64,000 bases of DNA. Origin: Archangium sp. GTDB taxonomy: Bacteria; Myxococcota; Myxococcia; Myxococcales; Myxococcaceae. The position numbers and the translations under genes were made by a program. This document shows, piece after piece, positions 1-10,423 of this stretch (position 1 is the stretch's first letter; every line of letters starts with the position of its first letter). The notes beneath the pieces are model-generated. The model was not told the origin of the DNA. It did no database searches and saw nothing but the letters and a program-made list of their open reading frames with translations. Location of the stretch: NCBI GenBank assembly GCA_030695565.1, contig JAUYRZ010000028.1:1-64000 (forward strand), given 5' to 3'.

Positions 1-119
<119 letters not shown>

Positions 120-124
120 GTTAT

Positions 125-164
125 GCCCCCACCTCGTGAAAACGAGGCTGGGGGCTTTTTTTTT
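125..164 (+). terminator. Intrinsic terminator of the rRNA operon
   Basis: GCCCCCACCTCGT and ACGAGGCTGGGGGC form a long GC-rich stem (125-155) closed by a GAAA tetraloop with one internal mismatch. A run of nine T follows (156-164). Its position directly after the 5S gene makes it the rRNA operon terminator. It is the only textbook rho-independent terminator I found in the window. Confidence 0.93.
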
Positions 165-207
165 GCCCTTTTTGCCCGCCTCCGTTCGAGGCGTTGAGAG
201 CCGCTTC

Positions 208-603
208 ATGATCCTCAATGTGCTGAACGACGCAACCGAGAAGCCCACGGACACCCAGGTGAAGGCGGCGCTGGGGCCGGTGTGGGAGCACTTCGAGGCG
301 TTGCAGCAGCTCGCCGCCTCGTGCGAGCGGGAGTGGCGGCACTACGGCAAGAAGTACGGCTGGAAGCTGAAGGTGCACGCCGACGACAAGGTGCTCTTCG
401 AGATCACCGTGGCCGAGGCGCTCTTCATGGTGGCCCTGTCTCTTCGGGAGCAGGAACGCCAGGAGCTCAAGGCCGACACGGCGAACGAATGGGCGACCCG
501 TTCACCCGATGGCTACGTGAAGCTCGAGGTGCGCGACGCGGCCTCGAGGGAACGTGCCGTCGCGTTGATTCGCTTCCTGATGGCCCAGCGCGAGTTGGCT
601 TGA
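208..603 (+). CDS. DUF3788 family protein
   Basis: A 131-residue cytoplasmic protein of unknown function. The central YGKKYGWKLKV segment followed by a hydrophobic stretch (EALFMVALSLREQE) matches the DUF3788 family, whose members are short single-domain proteins. The open frame extends upstream into the 5S gene, so the start was set at ATG 208, after the terminator. There is no signal peptide or membrane segment. The stop lies one base from the end of the opposing gene at 605. No molecular role is established for this family. Confidence 0.75.
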   Translation: MILNVLNDATEKPTDTQVKAALGPVWEHFEALQQLAASCEREWRHYGKKYGWKLKVHADDKVLFEITVAEALFMVALSLREQERQELKADTANEWATRSPDGYVKLEVRDAASRERAVALIRFLMAQRELA

Positions 604-604
604 G

Positions 605-958
605 TCAGTTCGCGATCTCGACCTGCGCGCCTGGGAGCTGGGAGAGCTGATCCACGGTCCAGTCGGTGGGGCGGGTCGACTCGAACTGCGCAGGGTCGAG
701 GTCGGCGAGCACGAAGGTCACCGAGGTGCGGCGCGCGAAGCGGTTGATTCCGCTGCGGGTGCCCAGCTCGGCCAGGGTGCGCGCGGTCTCTCCGTCGTGA
801 AGGCGCCCCCCATCGGTGAAGGTGACTCCGCTGGAGTAGTGCTTGGAGGTCCACGTCATCGTGCGGTGATCGACCCGGAACATCTCGCACACGGGATCGG
901 AGAAGCCTTCGGGCCAGACGATGGCGATGGCGCACTCGACGGTGTTTTCGCAGTCCAT
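605..958 (-). CDS. Hypothetical protein
   Basis: A 117-residue protein I do not recognise, starting at ATG 958 and ending against the convergent DUF3788 gene. It is acidic and mixed alpha/beta in appearance, with no signal peptide, membrane segment or obvious catalytic motif. It lies 62 bp downstream of the spermidine-synthase-like gene on the same strand and may share its transcript. Codon use resembles that of its neighbours. It could be a poorly conserved lineage protein. Confidence 0.55.
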   Translation of the reverse strand: MDCENTVECAIAIVWPEGFSDPVCEMFRVDHRTMTWTSKHYSSGVTFTDGGRLHDGETARTLAELGTRSGINRFARRTSVTFVLADLDPAQFESTRPTDWTVDQLSQLPGAQVEIAN

Positions 959-1020
959 GGGCGGCGCCAGGACGGAGGCCCGGGCGATTCATTCACCGCC
1001 GGCGGCCGGCCGGCCGTGGG

Positions 1021-3009
1021 TCACCAGCGCACCGCACGCCACAACGACGAGTGGTCGTCAGTCCACAGCGGCACGTCGGACGGCGGATTCTCATCGGTCA
1101 CCGCCAGGCCCGCCCAGGACTCGCTGTTCCGCGCCAGCAGCAGCCACCGCGCCGGCAACGCCCAGTTGCTCTTCGCCTGGCTGAGGATCACCGCGGGCAC
1201 CAGCCCCACTTCTTTCCCCACCCGCGAAGCGACCGGCACCAGCTCGAGCGAGCGATTCGACAGGTGCAGCGCCAGCACCCCGCCCGGGGCGAGGTGCGAG
1301 GCGTACAGCCTCATCGCCTCCCTGGTGAGCAGGTGCACGGGCACCGAGTCACTCGAGAACGCGTCGAGCACGAGCACGTCGAAGGCCTGCGGTGACTCCC
1401 GCTCGAGCGTGGTGCGCGCGTCGCCCAGCGCGACCTCGACCTTCGCCTTCGAGCCCGAGAGAAACGTGAACGAGTCGCTCTGCGCGTAGTCGATCACCGC
1501 GGGGCTGATCTCGTAGAACCGGTACACATCGCCGGGCCGCCCGTAGGCCGCGAGCGTGCCGATGCCCAGGCCGATCACGCCCACCCTGCGCGGCGTGGCG
1601 CGCTCGAGTGAGAGCAACTGCCCCACGCCACTCTCCGGCGCGTAATAGGTCGTGGGCAGCTCGCGATGAAAACGCTGCTGCGCGCCGTGCACCGTGCGCC
1701 CATGCATCAGCAGGTTCGTCTCATCATCGCCGTCACCCGAGAGCGCGATGCGCACCACTCCGAAGAAGTCGCGCCGTGAAGCGAGCACACCGACCTGGTT
1801 GTTCACCGTGCCGATCAGCAACAACATCGCCACCACGGCAATCAGCGGCCACGCGGCCCGAATCACGTTGCGCGAAGACTGCCGCAGCGCGATCGCGCCG
1901 AGCACGAACACGATGCCCAGCTCGAACTCGTAGAAGCCCGAGAACAGCGTCGGCGCGAGGAGGCCCGCGAAGACGCCGCCCATCGCGCCACCCAACGCCA
2001 TCGCCGCGTAGAAGCCCGTGAGCTGCGACTCGGGTGGTTTCGTCCGGGCGAGCTCCCCATGTGACGCGACACACGCGGCGAACAAGAACAACACGAACAC
2101 CGCGATGCGAAGGAGCAGGGGAAGATCGATGTCCTGACTGCGCAGCCCCGCCACGCCCAGCGCCAGCACCGCGAGCACCGGCAAGACGATCGCGCGTCGG
2201 TACCAACGCTCGCTCTCGAAGGTGACGATGAAGCTCAGCAGGTAGGCGATCAACGGCAGCACCCAGAGAAACGGAATGGGCGCGACCTCCTGCGTCAGGT
2301 GATTCGTCACCGCGAGCAGCAGCACCACCGGCCCCGCAGACAACGCGAGCCAGCTCGCCAGCGGCCGGGGCGCCGTACTCCCCTCGCGTTTCGGCGCCGT
2401 CTCGCCACTCAGGCCGCGGCCCGCGAACGTCAGACCGACCCCCCACGCCACGAAACCCGCCGCCCACAACCAACCCTGTGCCCGCAGCGGAGCCGCCGGC
2501 TCCAATAAAAATGGATACGCCAGCAGCCCCAGCAACGAGCCCGCGTTCGACACGGCGTACAGCCGGTACACCGAACCGGTGCTCACGCCCGAGCTCGACG
2601 CCCACGCCTGCAGCAGCGGCCCCGTCGTCGCGAGCGCGAAGTACGGCAAGCCCACCGAGAGCAACAACGTCAGCAGCAACCGCGCGATCGGGTACGTGCT
2701 GTCGGGCGGCCGCAAGGTGGCGCCTGGAATGACCGGACCGCCCCACCACGCCGCGGTGAGCGCGAGCGACAGAGCCGAGACCACCACCAGCGTGAGCTGC
2801 GCCGTCACCTGGCGTCGAGGCGACAAACGCCCCACCAGGCCGTGTGTCCACGCGTAGCCGCCGAGCAGCAGCAGCTGAAAGAACAGCTGGCAGGTGGTCC
2901 ACACGGCCGCTGAGCCACCGAACCACGGCAACAGCGCGCGCGCCGCCATGGGCTGCACCAGGAACAGAAGAATCGCCCCCAGGGAGACGGTGACGACGAA
3001 GCGAGTCAT
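1021..3009 (-). CDS. Spermidine-synthase-like membrane protein (MFS-like fused to methyltransferase-fold domain)
   Basis: A 662-residue inner-membrane protein. Residues 1 to about 420 hold many hydrophobic helices of the MFS-like type seen in fused spermidine synthase homologues. The remainder is a soluble Rossmann domain of the polyamine synthase type. Its nucleotide-binding loop is VGVIGLGIGTLAAYG, followed by the YEISP acidic strand and a DVLVLDAFSSDSVP motif. Such fusions are common in Proteobacteria and Myxococcota; their substrates are mostly untested, and true spermidine synthesis should not be assumed. It is divergent from the hydrolase gene at 3109. Confidence 0.8.
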   Translation of the reverse strand: MTRFVVTVSLGAILLFLVQPMAARALLPWFGGSAAVWTTCQLFFQLLLLGGYAWTHGLVGRLSPRRQVTAQLTLVVVSALSLALTAAWWGGPVIPGATLRPPDSTYPIARLLLTLLLSVGLPYFALATTGPLLQAWASSSGVSTGSVYRLYAVSNAGSLLGLLAYPFLLEPAAPLRAQGWLWAAGFVAWGVGLTFAGRGLSGETAPKREGSTAPRPLASWLALSAGPVVLLLAVTNHLTQEVAPIPFLWVLPLIAYLLSFIVTFESERWYRRAIVLPVLAVLALGVAGLRSQDIDLPLLLRIAVFVLFLFAACVASHGELARTKPPESQLTGFYAAMALGGAMGGVFAGLLAPTLFSGFYEFELGIVFVLGAIALRQSSRNVIRAAWPLIAVVAMLLLIGTVNNQVGVLASRRDFFGVVRIALSGDGDDETNLLMHGRTVHGAQQRFHRELPTTYYAPESGVGQLLSLERATPRRVGVIGLGIGTLAAYGRPGDVYRFYEISPAVIDYAQSDSFTFLSGSKAKVEVALGDARTTLERESPQAFDVLVLDAFSSDSVPVHLLTREAMRLYASHLAPGGVLALHLSNRSLELVPVASRVGKEVGLVPAVILSQAKSNWALPARWLLLARNSESWAGLAVTDENPPSDVPLWTDDHSSLWRAVRW

Positions 3010-3108
3010 CTAAGTCTGCGTTCTCATGGCGTAGCGCGTACGTGCGGGCCTTCAGCACACTGTCGCACACCGCAACCGAAAGACGGATCAGACAGATGAT
3101 GAAGGACG

Positions 3109-4638
3109 ATGAAGATCAACCAACCCCGACCTTCTCTCCCCGTCTCGCAGCCCCGCAGCGCGCCGCAGCTTCCGGCCCGGCCTCCGCCGCGCGCTGCCAA
3201 CGACGGTTTCGAGAAGAGCAGTCCGAGCCTGGTCTCTCTGGGCGCTGCTTCGGTGGAGAGCCCCGGGGAGCAGCTGATCGCCCTCGCCCGCAGCGTGATG
3301 GGCACCAAGGCGCACGACCTCAAGCTCGCCAACAACACCAAGCTCGGCGAAGCGATGCAGGACTGGGTGCCGGACACCGTGAACTGCGCGAACTTCGTCT
3401 CCGGGCTGCTCGAGGCTTCGGGCCAGATCGGCAAGGGAGGCGGCCACGCGGCGGTCACCACGCTGGTCTCCAAGCTCAAGCAGAACCCGAACTTCACCGA
3501 GGTCTCGCTGGAGAACGCGAAGCCCGGTGACGTGGTCGCCTTCGAGTACAACAAGAAGGACGGCACCAAGGGCCACCACGTCGTGGTCTTCGAAGGCCGC
3601 GATGCGAAGGGCAACCCGAAGTTCATCGGCTCAAACAACATCAACCAAGACGGCACGCAGTCGATCAGCTCGACCACCGGCTTCCCCAAGAGCTGGAAGC
3701 CGATGGCGGTGATGCACTACTCCGGGCCTCCGCCCGCGAATGTGCAGGTGCCCACCGGGCCTGCTTCGCCTTCTCCCTCCGCTCCGACGGCGCCTTCAGG
3801 TCCGGCCGCGCCTTCCGCGGGCACGGCGTCGAACGTCGACGGCATCACGGCTGATCAATCCACCTGGATGCGCAACGGCAAGACCGGCCCCGGCGTGGAG
3901 GATCTGCAGAAGAAGCTCGCCGCGGCTGGGTTCGATCCCGGCCCGCTCGATGGTGAGTTCGGCCCGAAGACGCAAGCGGCGGTGCGCGCGTATCAGCAGG
4001 CCCATGGTCTGCAGGTCGACGGCATCGTCGGGCCTGAGACGCGCGGCGCCCTGATGGGTCAGCCCACGGGCCCCACGCCGAGTGGTGGCGAGCCGCCTCC
4101 CACGCCGGTCGATCCCACGACTCCGGCCACGCCTTCAGGCAACACCGCGACCGCTCGCGAGCTCGAAGCGATGGCGCTCAAGAAGCACGGCCCCGAGTTC
4201 CTCCAGAAGGTGAAGGAGATGTCGACTCGCCTGGGCGTCAAGCCGGAGTGGGTGCTCGCCGTCATGAAGAACGAGAGCGGCATGAGCACCACGGCGAAGA
4301 ACCCCAATGGCGGCGCGACTGGCTTGATTCAGTTCATGCCTGCCACGGCGCGGGGCCTCGGCACCACGACGGAGGCGCTCAGCAAGATGAGCGCGACCGA
4401 GCAGCTCAAGTACGTCGAGAAGTACTTCGCGCCCTTCAAGGGGAAGATCAAATCGGGCACCGACTTGTACATGGCCACGTTCTGGCCGGCCGGCGTGGGC
4501 AAACCCGACGGCTACAACATCGGCGGCGCCGAGGTCGCTCGCGTGAACAAGATCTTCGACCTGGATAGGAACGGGCAGATCACTGCCGGTGAGTTCAGGC
4601 GGTATTACGCGCAGAAGTTCCCTGAGTTGGCCGCGTAA
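3109..4638 (+). CDS. Multidomain peptidoglycan hydrolase (CHAP/NlpC-like + PG-binding + SLT + EF-hand)
   Basis: A 509-residue protein predicted to cut peptidoglycan. Residues 55-205 form a cysteine amidase/peptidase-like domain (Cys93 in NCANFV, His156/His157 in KGHHVVV). Residues 255-315 are a PG_binding_1 domain (VEDLQKKLAAAGF, DGEFGPKTQAAV). Residues 350-440 are a lytic-transglycosylase (SLT) fold with candidate catalytic Glu389 in MKNESG and the GLIQFMPATARGLG motif. Residues 484-495 form an EF-hand-like calcium loop (DLDRNGQITAGE). Pro-rich linkers join the domains. There is no Sec signal peptide; the N-terminus is low-complexity and carries a DGFEK motif, so export by another route is inferred. 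A GGAG-type ribosome site is not obvious. Confidence 0.82.
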   Translation: MKINQPRPSLPVSQPRSAPQLPARPPPRAANDGFEKSSPSLVSLGAASVESPGEQLIALARSVMGTKAHDLKLANNTKLGEAMQDWVPDTVNCANFVSGLLEASGQIGKGGGHAAVTTLVSKLKQNPNFTEVSLENAKPGDVVAFEYNKKDGTKGHHVVVFEGRDAKGNPKFIGSNNINQDGTQSISSTTGFPKSWKPMAVMHYSGPPPANVQVPTGPASPSPSAPTAPSGPAAPSAGTASNVDGITADQSTWMRNGKTGPGVEDLQKKLAAAGFDPGPLDGEFGPKTQAAVRAYQQAHGLQVDGIVGPETRGALMGQPTGPTPSGGEPPPTPVDPTTPATPSGNTATARELEAMALKKHGPEFLQKVKEMSTRLGVKPEWVLAVMKNESGMSTTAKNPNGGATGLIQFMPATARGLGTTTEALSKMSATEQLKYVEKYFAPFKGKIKSGTDLYMATFWPAGVGKPDGYNIGGAEVARVNKIFDLDRNGQITAGEFRRYYAQKFPELAA

Positions 4639-4644
4639 CGCGTT

Positions 4645-4661
4645 CCCCCTCGGGGAGAGGG
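4645..4661. repeat. Partial copy of dispersed palindrome family A
   Basis: CCCCCTCGGGGAGAGGG sits between the hydrolase gene and the convergent HAD gene. It resembles the arm of the better copies at 16177, 28728, 49021 and 61318. It is short and degenerate, so assignment to the family is tentative. Confidence 0.4.
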
Positions 4662-4672
4662 CGCCTCCGGTT

Positions 4673-5551
4673 TCAGAGCGTGTCCACCAGCTTCAGGATC
4701 TGAGCGAAGTTCGACAACGTGTGCGTGGGGGCGAGCTGCTGTGCTCCCCCTTCGAACACGTGCGCTGCGTGACGCCGGGTGATCGCCGGCGAGCTGATGA
4801 TGTCCAACCGCTCGCGGTACTCCAGGCTCACGTAGGTGCCGTACTCGGCCCACGCGTCGTGACAGCCCAGCAGCTGCGCGACCGCGACGTCTTTCTTCAC
4901 CGAGTCGCCCACCACCAGCACCTCAGATGCCTTCATGTCGTACGTGGCGAGGATCTGCTCGAGCCCCGACGGGTTCGGCTTCTCCCAGTCGCGGGGCAGC
5001 TCGAATGACGGGCATGCCGCGCGGTACTCGCCCTTCACCTGCCGCTGCAGAATGTCCGGAGCGACCAGCGCCGCGCCATCGGGCCCTTCGGGAAAGGTGA
5101 AGCCGGGCATCGTGTAGAGCGCCGTGAGCCATTGATCGAGGCCCAGCCGCTTGACCCGCTGCTCCGCCGGGTTGCGCGGGGCATCGGTCAGCGCCACCAC
5201 CACGAGGTTCTTCGCCTTGAGGGTCGCCAGCGTCTCCGCCACGCCCTTGTAGGGCTTCAAGTATTTGCGCCGCGCCTCGGAGAAGGCCATGCGCGCGGGC
5301 TCGATCACCAGCTTGTCGAAGCTGCCGAACTCGGGGAACTCCGCGAAGATCGAGCTCTCTTGCAGGGCGAACGGGTACTCGTTCGATTCGTACTTCGAAT
5401 AGACCTGCTTGAGCGACTGCACGACCTTGATGCGCGGGAAGCCGGTCGCCAGTTGCACCGCGTCGACCATCGCCTCGACCGCCGGCACGATGTAGTCGAT
5501 CCACGAGTACAGCGTGTTGTCCATGTCGGTCACGACGAGGCGGATGGCCAT
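4673..5551 (-). CDS. HAD-superfamily hydrolase
   Basis: A 292-residue cytoplasmic HAD phosphohydrolase. Motif I is DMDNT near the N-terminus (nucleophile Asp), motif II is the LTDA segment, motif III is the Lys in EKPNP, and motif IV is GDSVKKD. An inserted helical cap lies between motifs I and II. The frame is open further upstream, but ATG 5551 (MAIRLVVTDMDNT) puts the start where HAD proteins normally begin. Divergent from the FHA gene at 5598 with 46 bp between. The substrate cannot be read from sequence; the overall pattern resembles phosphoglycolate or nucleotide phosphatases. Confidence 0.82.
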   Translation of the reverse strand: MAIRLVVTDMDNTLYSWIDYIVPAVEAMVDAVQLATGFPRIKVVQSLKQVYSKYESNEYPFALQESSIFAEFPEFGSFDKLVIEPARMAFSEARRKYLKPYKGVAETLATLKAKNLVVVALTDAPRNPAEQRVKRLGLDQWLTALYTMPGFTFPEGPDGAALVAPDILQRQVKGEYRAACPSFELPRDWEKPNPSGLEQILATYDMKASEVLVVGDSVKKDVAVAQLLGCHDAWAEYGTYVSLEYRERLDIISSPAITRRHAAHVFEGGAQQLAPTHTLSNFAQILKLVDTL

Positions 5552-5597
5552 GGGCGCGGCGAATAGCACGAAGCTGTGGCATCGTTCGGCCTCGCGC

Positions 5598-7349
5598 ATG
5601 TGGCAGCTCCTCATCAACGGCCCCGGCTATTTCGATACCGCGTACGACCTCCCCGAGGGCGTGACGCAGGTCGGCCGCGCTGACGAAAACGACGTCGTGC
5701 TCTCCGGCGATCTCGTCTCGCGCAAACACTGCCGCGTTCACGCCAAAGACGGCAGCGTGGTCTTCGAAGACCTGGGCAGCCGCAACGGCACCAAGCTCAA
5801 CGGCAACCCGGTGGTGGGATCGGTCGATTTGAAATCGGGCGACGTGGTCGGCATCGGCGAGAACTCGCTGGCCCTGCGCAAGATGGCCAACTCCGAGGCC
5901 TTCGAGACCGACATGGTCGACACCGGCGGCGGCGGCAAGGTGAAGCGCTTCGGCCAGGGCGTCGACATCAACGAAGCGGTGATGCTCGCGCGCGACATCA
6001 AGGAGTCGAGCGTGCTCCGCGCGTTGGACAACTTCGCGCCGTTCGACATTGCGCCCCCGCCCATCGGGCCCGGCGCTTCCGACACCGACGAGAACGAAGG
6101 CGGTGCCGACGGCGCTGCGAGCAAGACAGCGCACCCCAGCGAGAGTGGCGAAGGCGGCGGCAAGGTGGCGGTGCAGTCGTTGGTGCTGCTCTACCGGGTG
6201 GCCGAGTGCCTCGCGCGGGCGCCCAGCCTGCAGGAGTTCCTCGACGAGACCTGCGACCTGGTGATGAAGCGCGTGAGCGCCACCACCGGCGTGGTGCTGC
6301 TCAAACACGCTTCGGGCGTGATGGTGCCTTCGGCCGTGCGCCACCAGCACAAGCTCGCGCGCGGTGAAGTGCCGGTGTCTGACGCCATCCTCGAGGCGGC
6401 GCTCTCCAAGGGGCAGGCCATCGCCGTGGCCAACGTGCTCGACGACAGCCGCTTCGCCGATCGCGACTCGGTGGTGCTCTACGGCATCGATCAGGTGCTC
6501 TGCATACCCATCGGCACCAGGGCGCCGTTCACCGGCGTGCTCTACCTGAACCGCACCCGCGCTGATCAAGAGCCGGTGGAAGCACTGCTCGACGTGTGCA
6601 CCGCCATCACCCAACTGCTCGAGACCGGCGTCGCGAAGTTCCAGGAGTCACCGGGGAGCGCGCGCGTCGATCGGTTGAAGCTCGGCCTCGAGCGTCTCTA
6701 CGCCCCCGAGGTGGCCGAGCGGCGCGCGGTCGAGCTGCGTGCGGCCGGCAAGGTGAGCCAGGTCTCGGAGATCAACGGCACCGTGCTCCATGCCGAGCTC
6801 TGTGGCCTGGCCGCGGCTGCCGCGAAGCTTCCCGCAGAGCGGCTGGCCGAGCTGGTCGCCGAGTGGCAACGCATCGCCGCCCAGCTGCTGATGAGCTTCG
6901 AAGGCGCCATCGACGTGGTGGCCGGAGACACCGTACGTGCCGTCTTCGGCGTGCCCTACCCGAAAGGGGATGACGCGATCCGCGCCGTGCGCGCCGCGAT
7001 GACCCTGCGGTCGGAGTGGGAGCGACTCTCCCTCAAGCGGGGCGGCAAGGACCGTTTCAGCGTGCGCGCGGGGCTGACCACCGGTCGGGTGTTCGCCGGC
7101 GCGGTGGGCACCGAAGCCCGCCTCGACCCCGTGCTGCTCGGTGATCCCGTGGTGGTGGCTGGCCTGCTGTGTGCCAGCGGAGAGCCCGGGCAGGTGCTGC
7201 TCACCGGCAAGTCGCTCGCGCACGTGGGCGCCCGCTTCGACGTGACGCCCCTGGGCGAACGGTTACTGGTCGGCCAGAAGACCAAGGTGGCCGTCTTCGA
7301 AGTGCTCGATGAAGACTCTGATTCGGGCACGCTCTCCGGAATCCGGTAA
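5598..7349 (+). CDS. FHA-GAF-adenylate cyclase-like signalling protein
   Basis: A 583-residue cytoplasmic signalling protein. Residues 20-95 form an FHA phosphothreonine-binding domain (VGRADENDVVLSGDLVSRKHC, in which the GR, SRKH and GSRNGT motifs are intact). Residues about 200-340 look like a GAF domain. Residues about 385-570 are related to class III nucleotide cyclases. Key catalytic positions differ: the first metal-binding Asp position reads HAELCGL, and the usual Asn-Arg transition-state pair is replaced in GDPVVVAGLLCA. Cyclase activity is therefore doubtful and a regulatory role is likelier. ATG 5598 was chosen because FHA starts within 30 residues. Ser/Thr kinase genes nearby could supply phospho-ligands (inference). 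Confidence 0.8.
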   Translation: MWQLLINGPGYFDTAYDLPEGVTQVGRADENDVVLSGDLVSRKHCRVHAKDGSVVFEDLGSRNGTKLNGNPVVGSVDLKSGDVVGIGENSLALRKMANSEAFETDMVDTGGGGKVKRFGQGVDINEAVMLARDIKESSVLRALDNFAPFDIAPPPIGPGASDTDENEGGADGAASKTAHPSESGEGGGKVAVQSLVLLYRVAECLARAPSLQEFLDETCDLVMKRVSATTGVVLLKHASGVMVPSAVRHQHKLARGEVPVSDAILEAALSKGQAIAVANVLDDSRFADRDSVVLYGIDQVLCIPIGTRAPFTGVLYLNRTRADQEPVEALLDVCTAITQLLETGVAKFQESPGSARVDRLKLGLERLYAPEVAERRAVELRAAGKVSQVSEINGTVLHAELCGLAAAAAKLPAERLAELVAEWQRIAAQLLMSFEGAIDVVAGDTVRAVFGVPYPKGDDAIRAVRAAMTLRSEWERLSLKRGGKDRFSVRAGLTTGRVFAGAVGTEARLDPVLLGDPVVVAGLLCASGEPGQVLLTGKSLAHVGARFDVTPLGERLLVGQKTKVAVFEVLDEDSDSGTLSGIR

Positions 7350-7424
7350 TCCATTTCGCGGTGGTCGCCAGCGTGGCGTGCGCTCGAGGGTGCGCACAGC
7401 GCGCGGCTGTGTTCAGAAGCCTGC

Positions 7425-7928
7425 ATGACCATCGAGATCGGTAACCGAGTCCCTGACGTTGTTTTGTACGAGTCCACCGCCTTCGGTGAGGCGTGCCCGC
7501 TGTCGCCCGAGAAGGTGTCGGTCGTAGAAGGCACCAAGGGCAAGAAGGTCGTCATCTTCGGCCTGCCCGGCGCCTACACGCCCACCTGCTCCGCCAAACA
7601 CGTGCCCGGTTATGTCGAGCAGCTCCCGGCGCTCAAGGCGAAGGGCGTCGACGAGGTGTGGTGCGTGTCGGTCAACGACGGCTTCGTGATGGCGGCCTGG
7701 GGCAAGGAGCTGGGCGCGTTCGGCAAGCTGCGCCTCATGGGTGATGGCAGCGCTGAGTTCGCGAAGAAGGTCGGCCTCGACACGGACCTCACTGCCTACG
7801 GCATGGGCGTGCGGATGAACCGGTTCTCGATGTTGGTCGAGGATGGCGTGGTCAAGCGCGTGAACGTCGAGGCGCCCGGCAAGTTCGAGGTCAGCGACGC
7901 GGCGACGATGTTGGGCCAGCTCGGGTAA
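7425..7928 (+). CDS. Peroxiredoxin, Prx5 type
   Basis: A 167-residue thioredoxin-fold peroxidase of the Prx5 (AhpE/hybrid) type that reduces hydrogen peroxide and alkyl hydroperoxides in the cytoplasm. The peroxidatic Cys55 lies in PGAYTPTCS, the canonical Prx5 motif. The following CVSVNDGFVMAAWGK segment is also typical. Length matches the family. No C-terminal glutaredoxin domain is fused, so an external thiol donor is needed. It is a single transcription unit or follows the FHA gene by 75 bp, and it is convergent with the kinase gene at 7941. Confidence 0.92.
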   Translation: MTIEIGNRVPDVVLYESTAFGEACPLSPEKVSVVEGTKGKKVVIFGLPGAYTPTCSAKHVPGYVEQLPALKAKGVDEVWCVSVNDGFVMAAWGKELGAFGKLRLMGDGSAEFAKKVGLDTDLTAYGMGVRMNRFSMLVEDGVVKRVNVEAPGKFEVSDAATMLGQLG

Positions 7929-7940
7929 GAAGTTTGGCCC

Positions 7941-9560
<1,620 letters not shown>

Positions 9561-9640
9561 GGCCCTGGCACCTTACAACTCGACGCCCGGCTTTGGCGGC
9601 TGGAGTTCGGCCCTGCTTCGCAGCAGAGTCCGAAGTCCGA

Positions 9641-10423
9641 ATGCTCACCACTCTCCTGATCGCAGTGACGCTGGCGCAGCCCAAACCCGAGCTCATCGAC
9701 GCGGCCGCGTTTCGCGACAAGCTGCTGGTGCTGACCGATGGAAAGAACCACTACGTGGCCGTCGACCCCGACGCGCCGTACGGCGAGACCACCTTCACCA
9801 GCGGCGACGGCAAGGTGTTCACCCGCATTCCCGTCGCGGGCGGGGGCAAGAACGGCACCGAACAGTGGAGCGTCTCCGTGTGGGATCCACGCGTGCGTCA
9901 CGGGGGGAACTCTCCGGCGAGCATCGAAATGCAGGACTCCGGCAAGAGCTACTCGGTGACCTGCGCGAAGAAGGTCACCCCGATGACCCGGGTGCCTGCC
10001 GAAGAGGCGAAGAAGCTGCTGGCCGCCGCGACCTTCAATGGCCCGACGTGGACGCGCATTCCCGAGAAGCTGCTGCGTGACGACACCGGCGTCTACTACC
10101 TGGTCGACAGGTTCCGTTCGCGCGACGAAACCGACCGCCGCGACTTCCGGGTGTTCGCCGGCCAGAAGGGCAACATGAAGCAGCTGCCCTTGAAGGACGT
10201 GGTCGACGACGCGCAGGGCATGATCCTCTCCACGAAGACCGGCAACCTGCGGCTCATCACCACCACCGACGGCAAGTTCGAGGGCAAGTGGATTCAGGGC
10301 AAGACCACCACGCTGCTCGTCGAGGTGCCGCTCGACGACTACAACACCGGCCGCATGGTCTACATGGACCTGGGGCCCTACTCGGGTCAGCGCCTGGGCA
10401 CGCCCTGCGACGACCTCATGTGA
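9641..10423 (+). CDS. Hypothetical exported protein
   Basis: A 260-residue protein that I do not recognise. ATG 9641 gives a short hydrophobic N-terminus (MLTTLLIAVTLAQ) that looks like a signal peptide; an upstream ATG in frame would bury it. The body is rich in short beta-type segments with several charged turns and has Cys residues near positions 105 and 255. Its stop codon abuts the stop of the convergent histidine kinase with no base between. Likely periplasmic; function unknown. Confidence 0.65.
   Translation: MLTTLLIAVTLAQPKPELIDAAAFRDKLLVLTDGKNHYVAVDPDAPYGETTFTSGDGKVFTRIPVAGGGKNGTEQWSVSVWDPRVRHGGNSPASIEMQDSGKSYSVTCAKKVTPMTRVPAEEAKKLLAAATFNGPTWTRIPEKLLRDDTGVYYLVDRFRSRDETDRRDFRVFAGQKGNMKQLPLKDVVDDAQGMILSTKTGNLRLITTTDGKFEGKWIQGKTTTLLVEVPLDDYNTGRMVYMDLGPYSGQRLGTPCDDLM

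Noticed and set aside
4923-6614. Open frame of 563 codons on the minus strand
   Set aside because: It runs across the HAD gene in a wrong frame and antisense to the FHA gene; composition is His/Arg/Val-rich with no motif.
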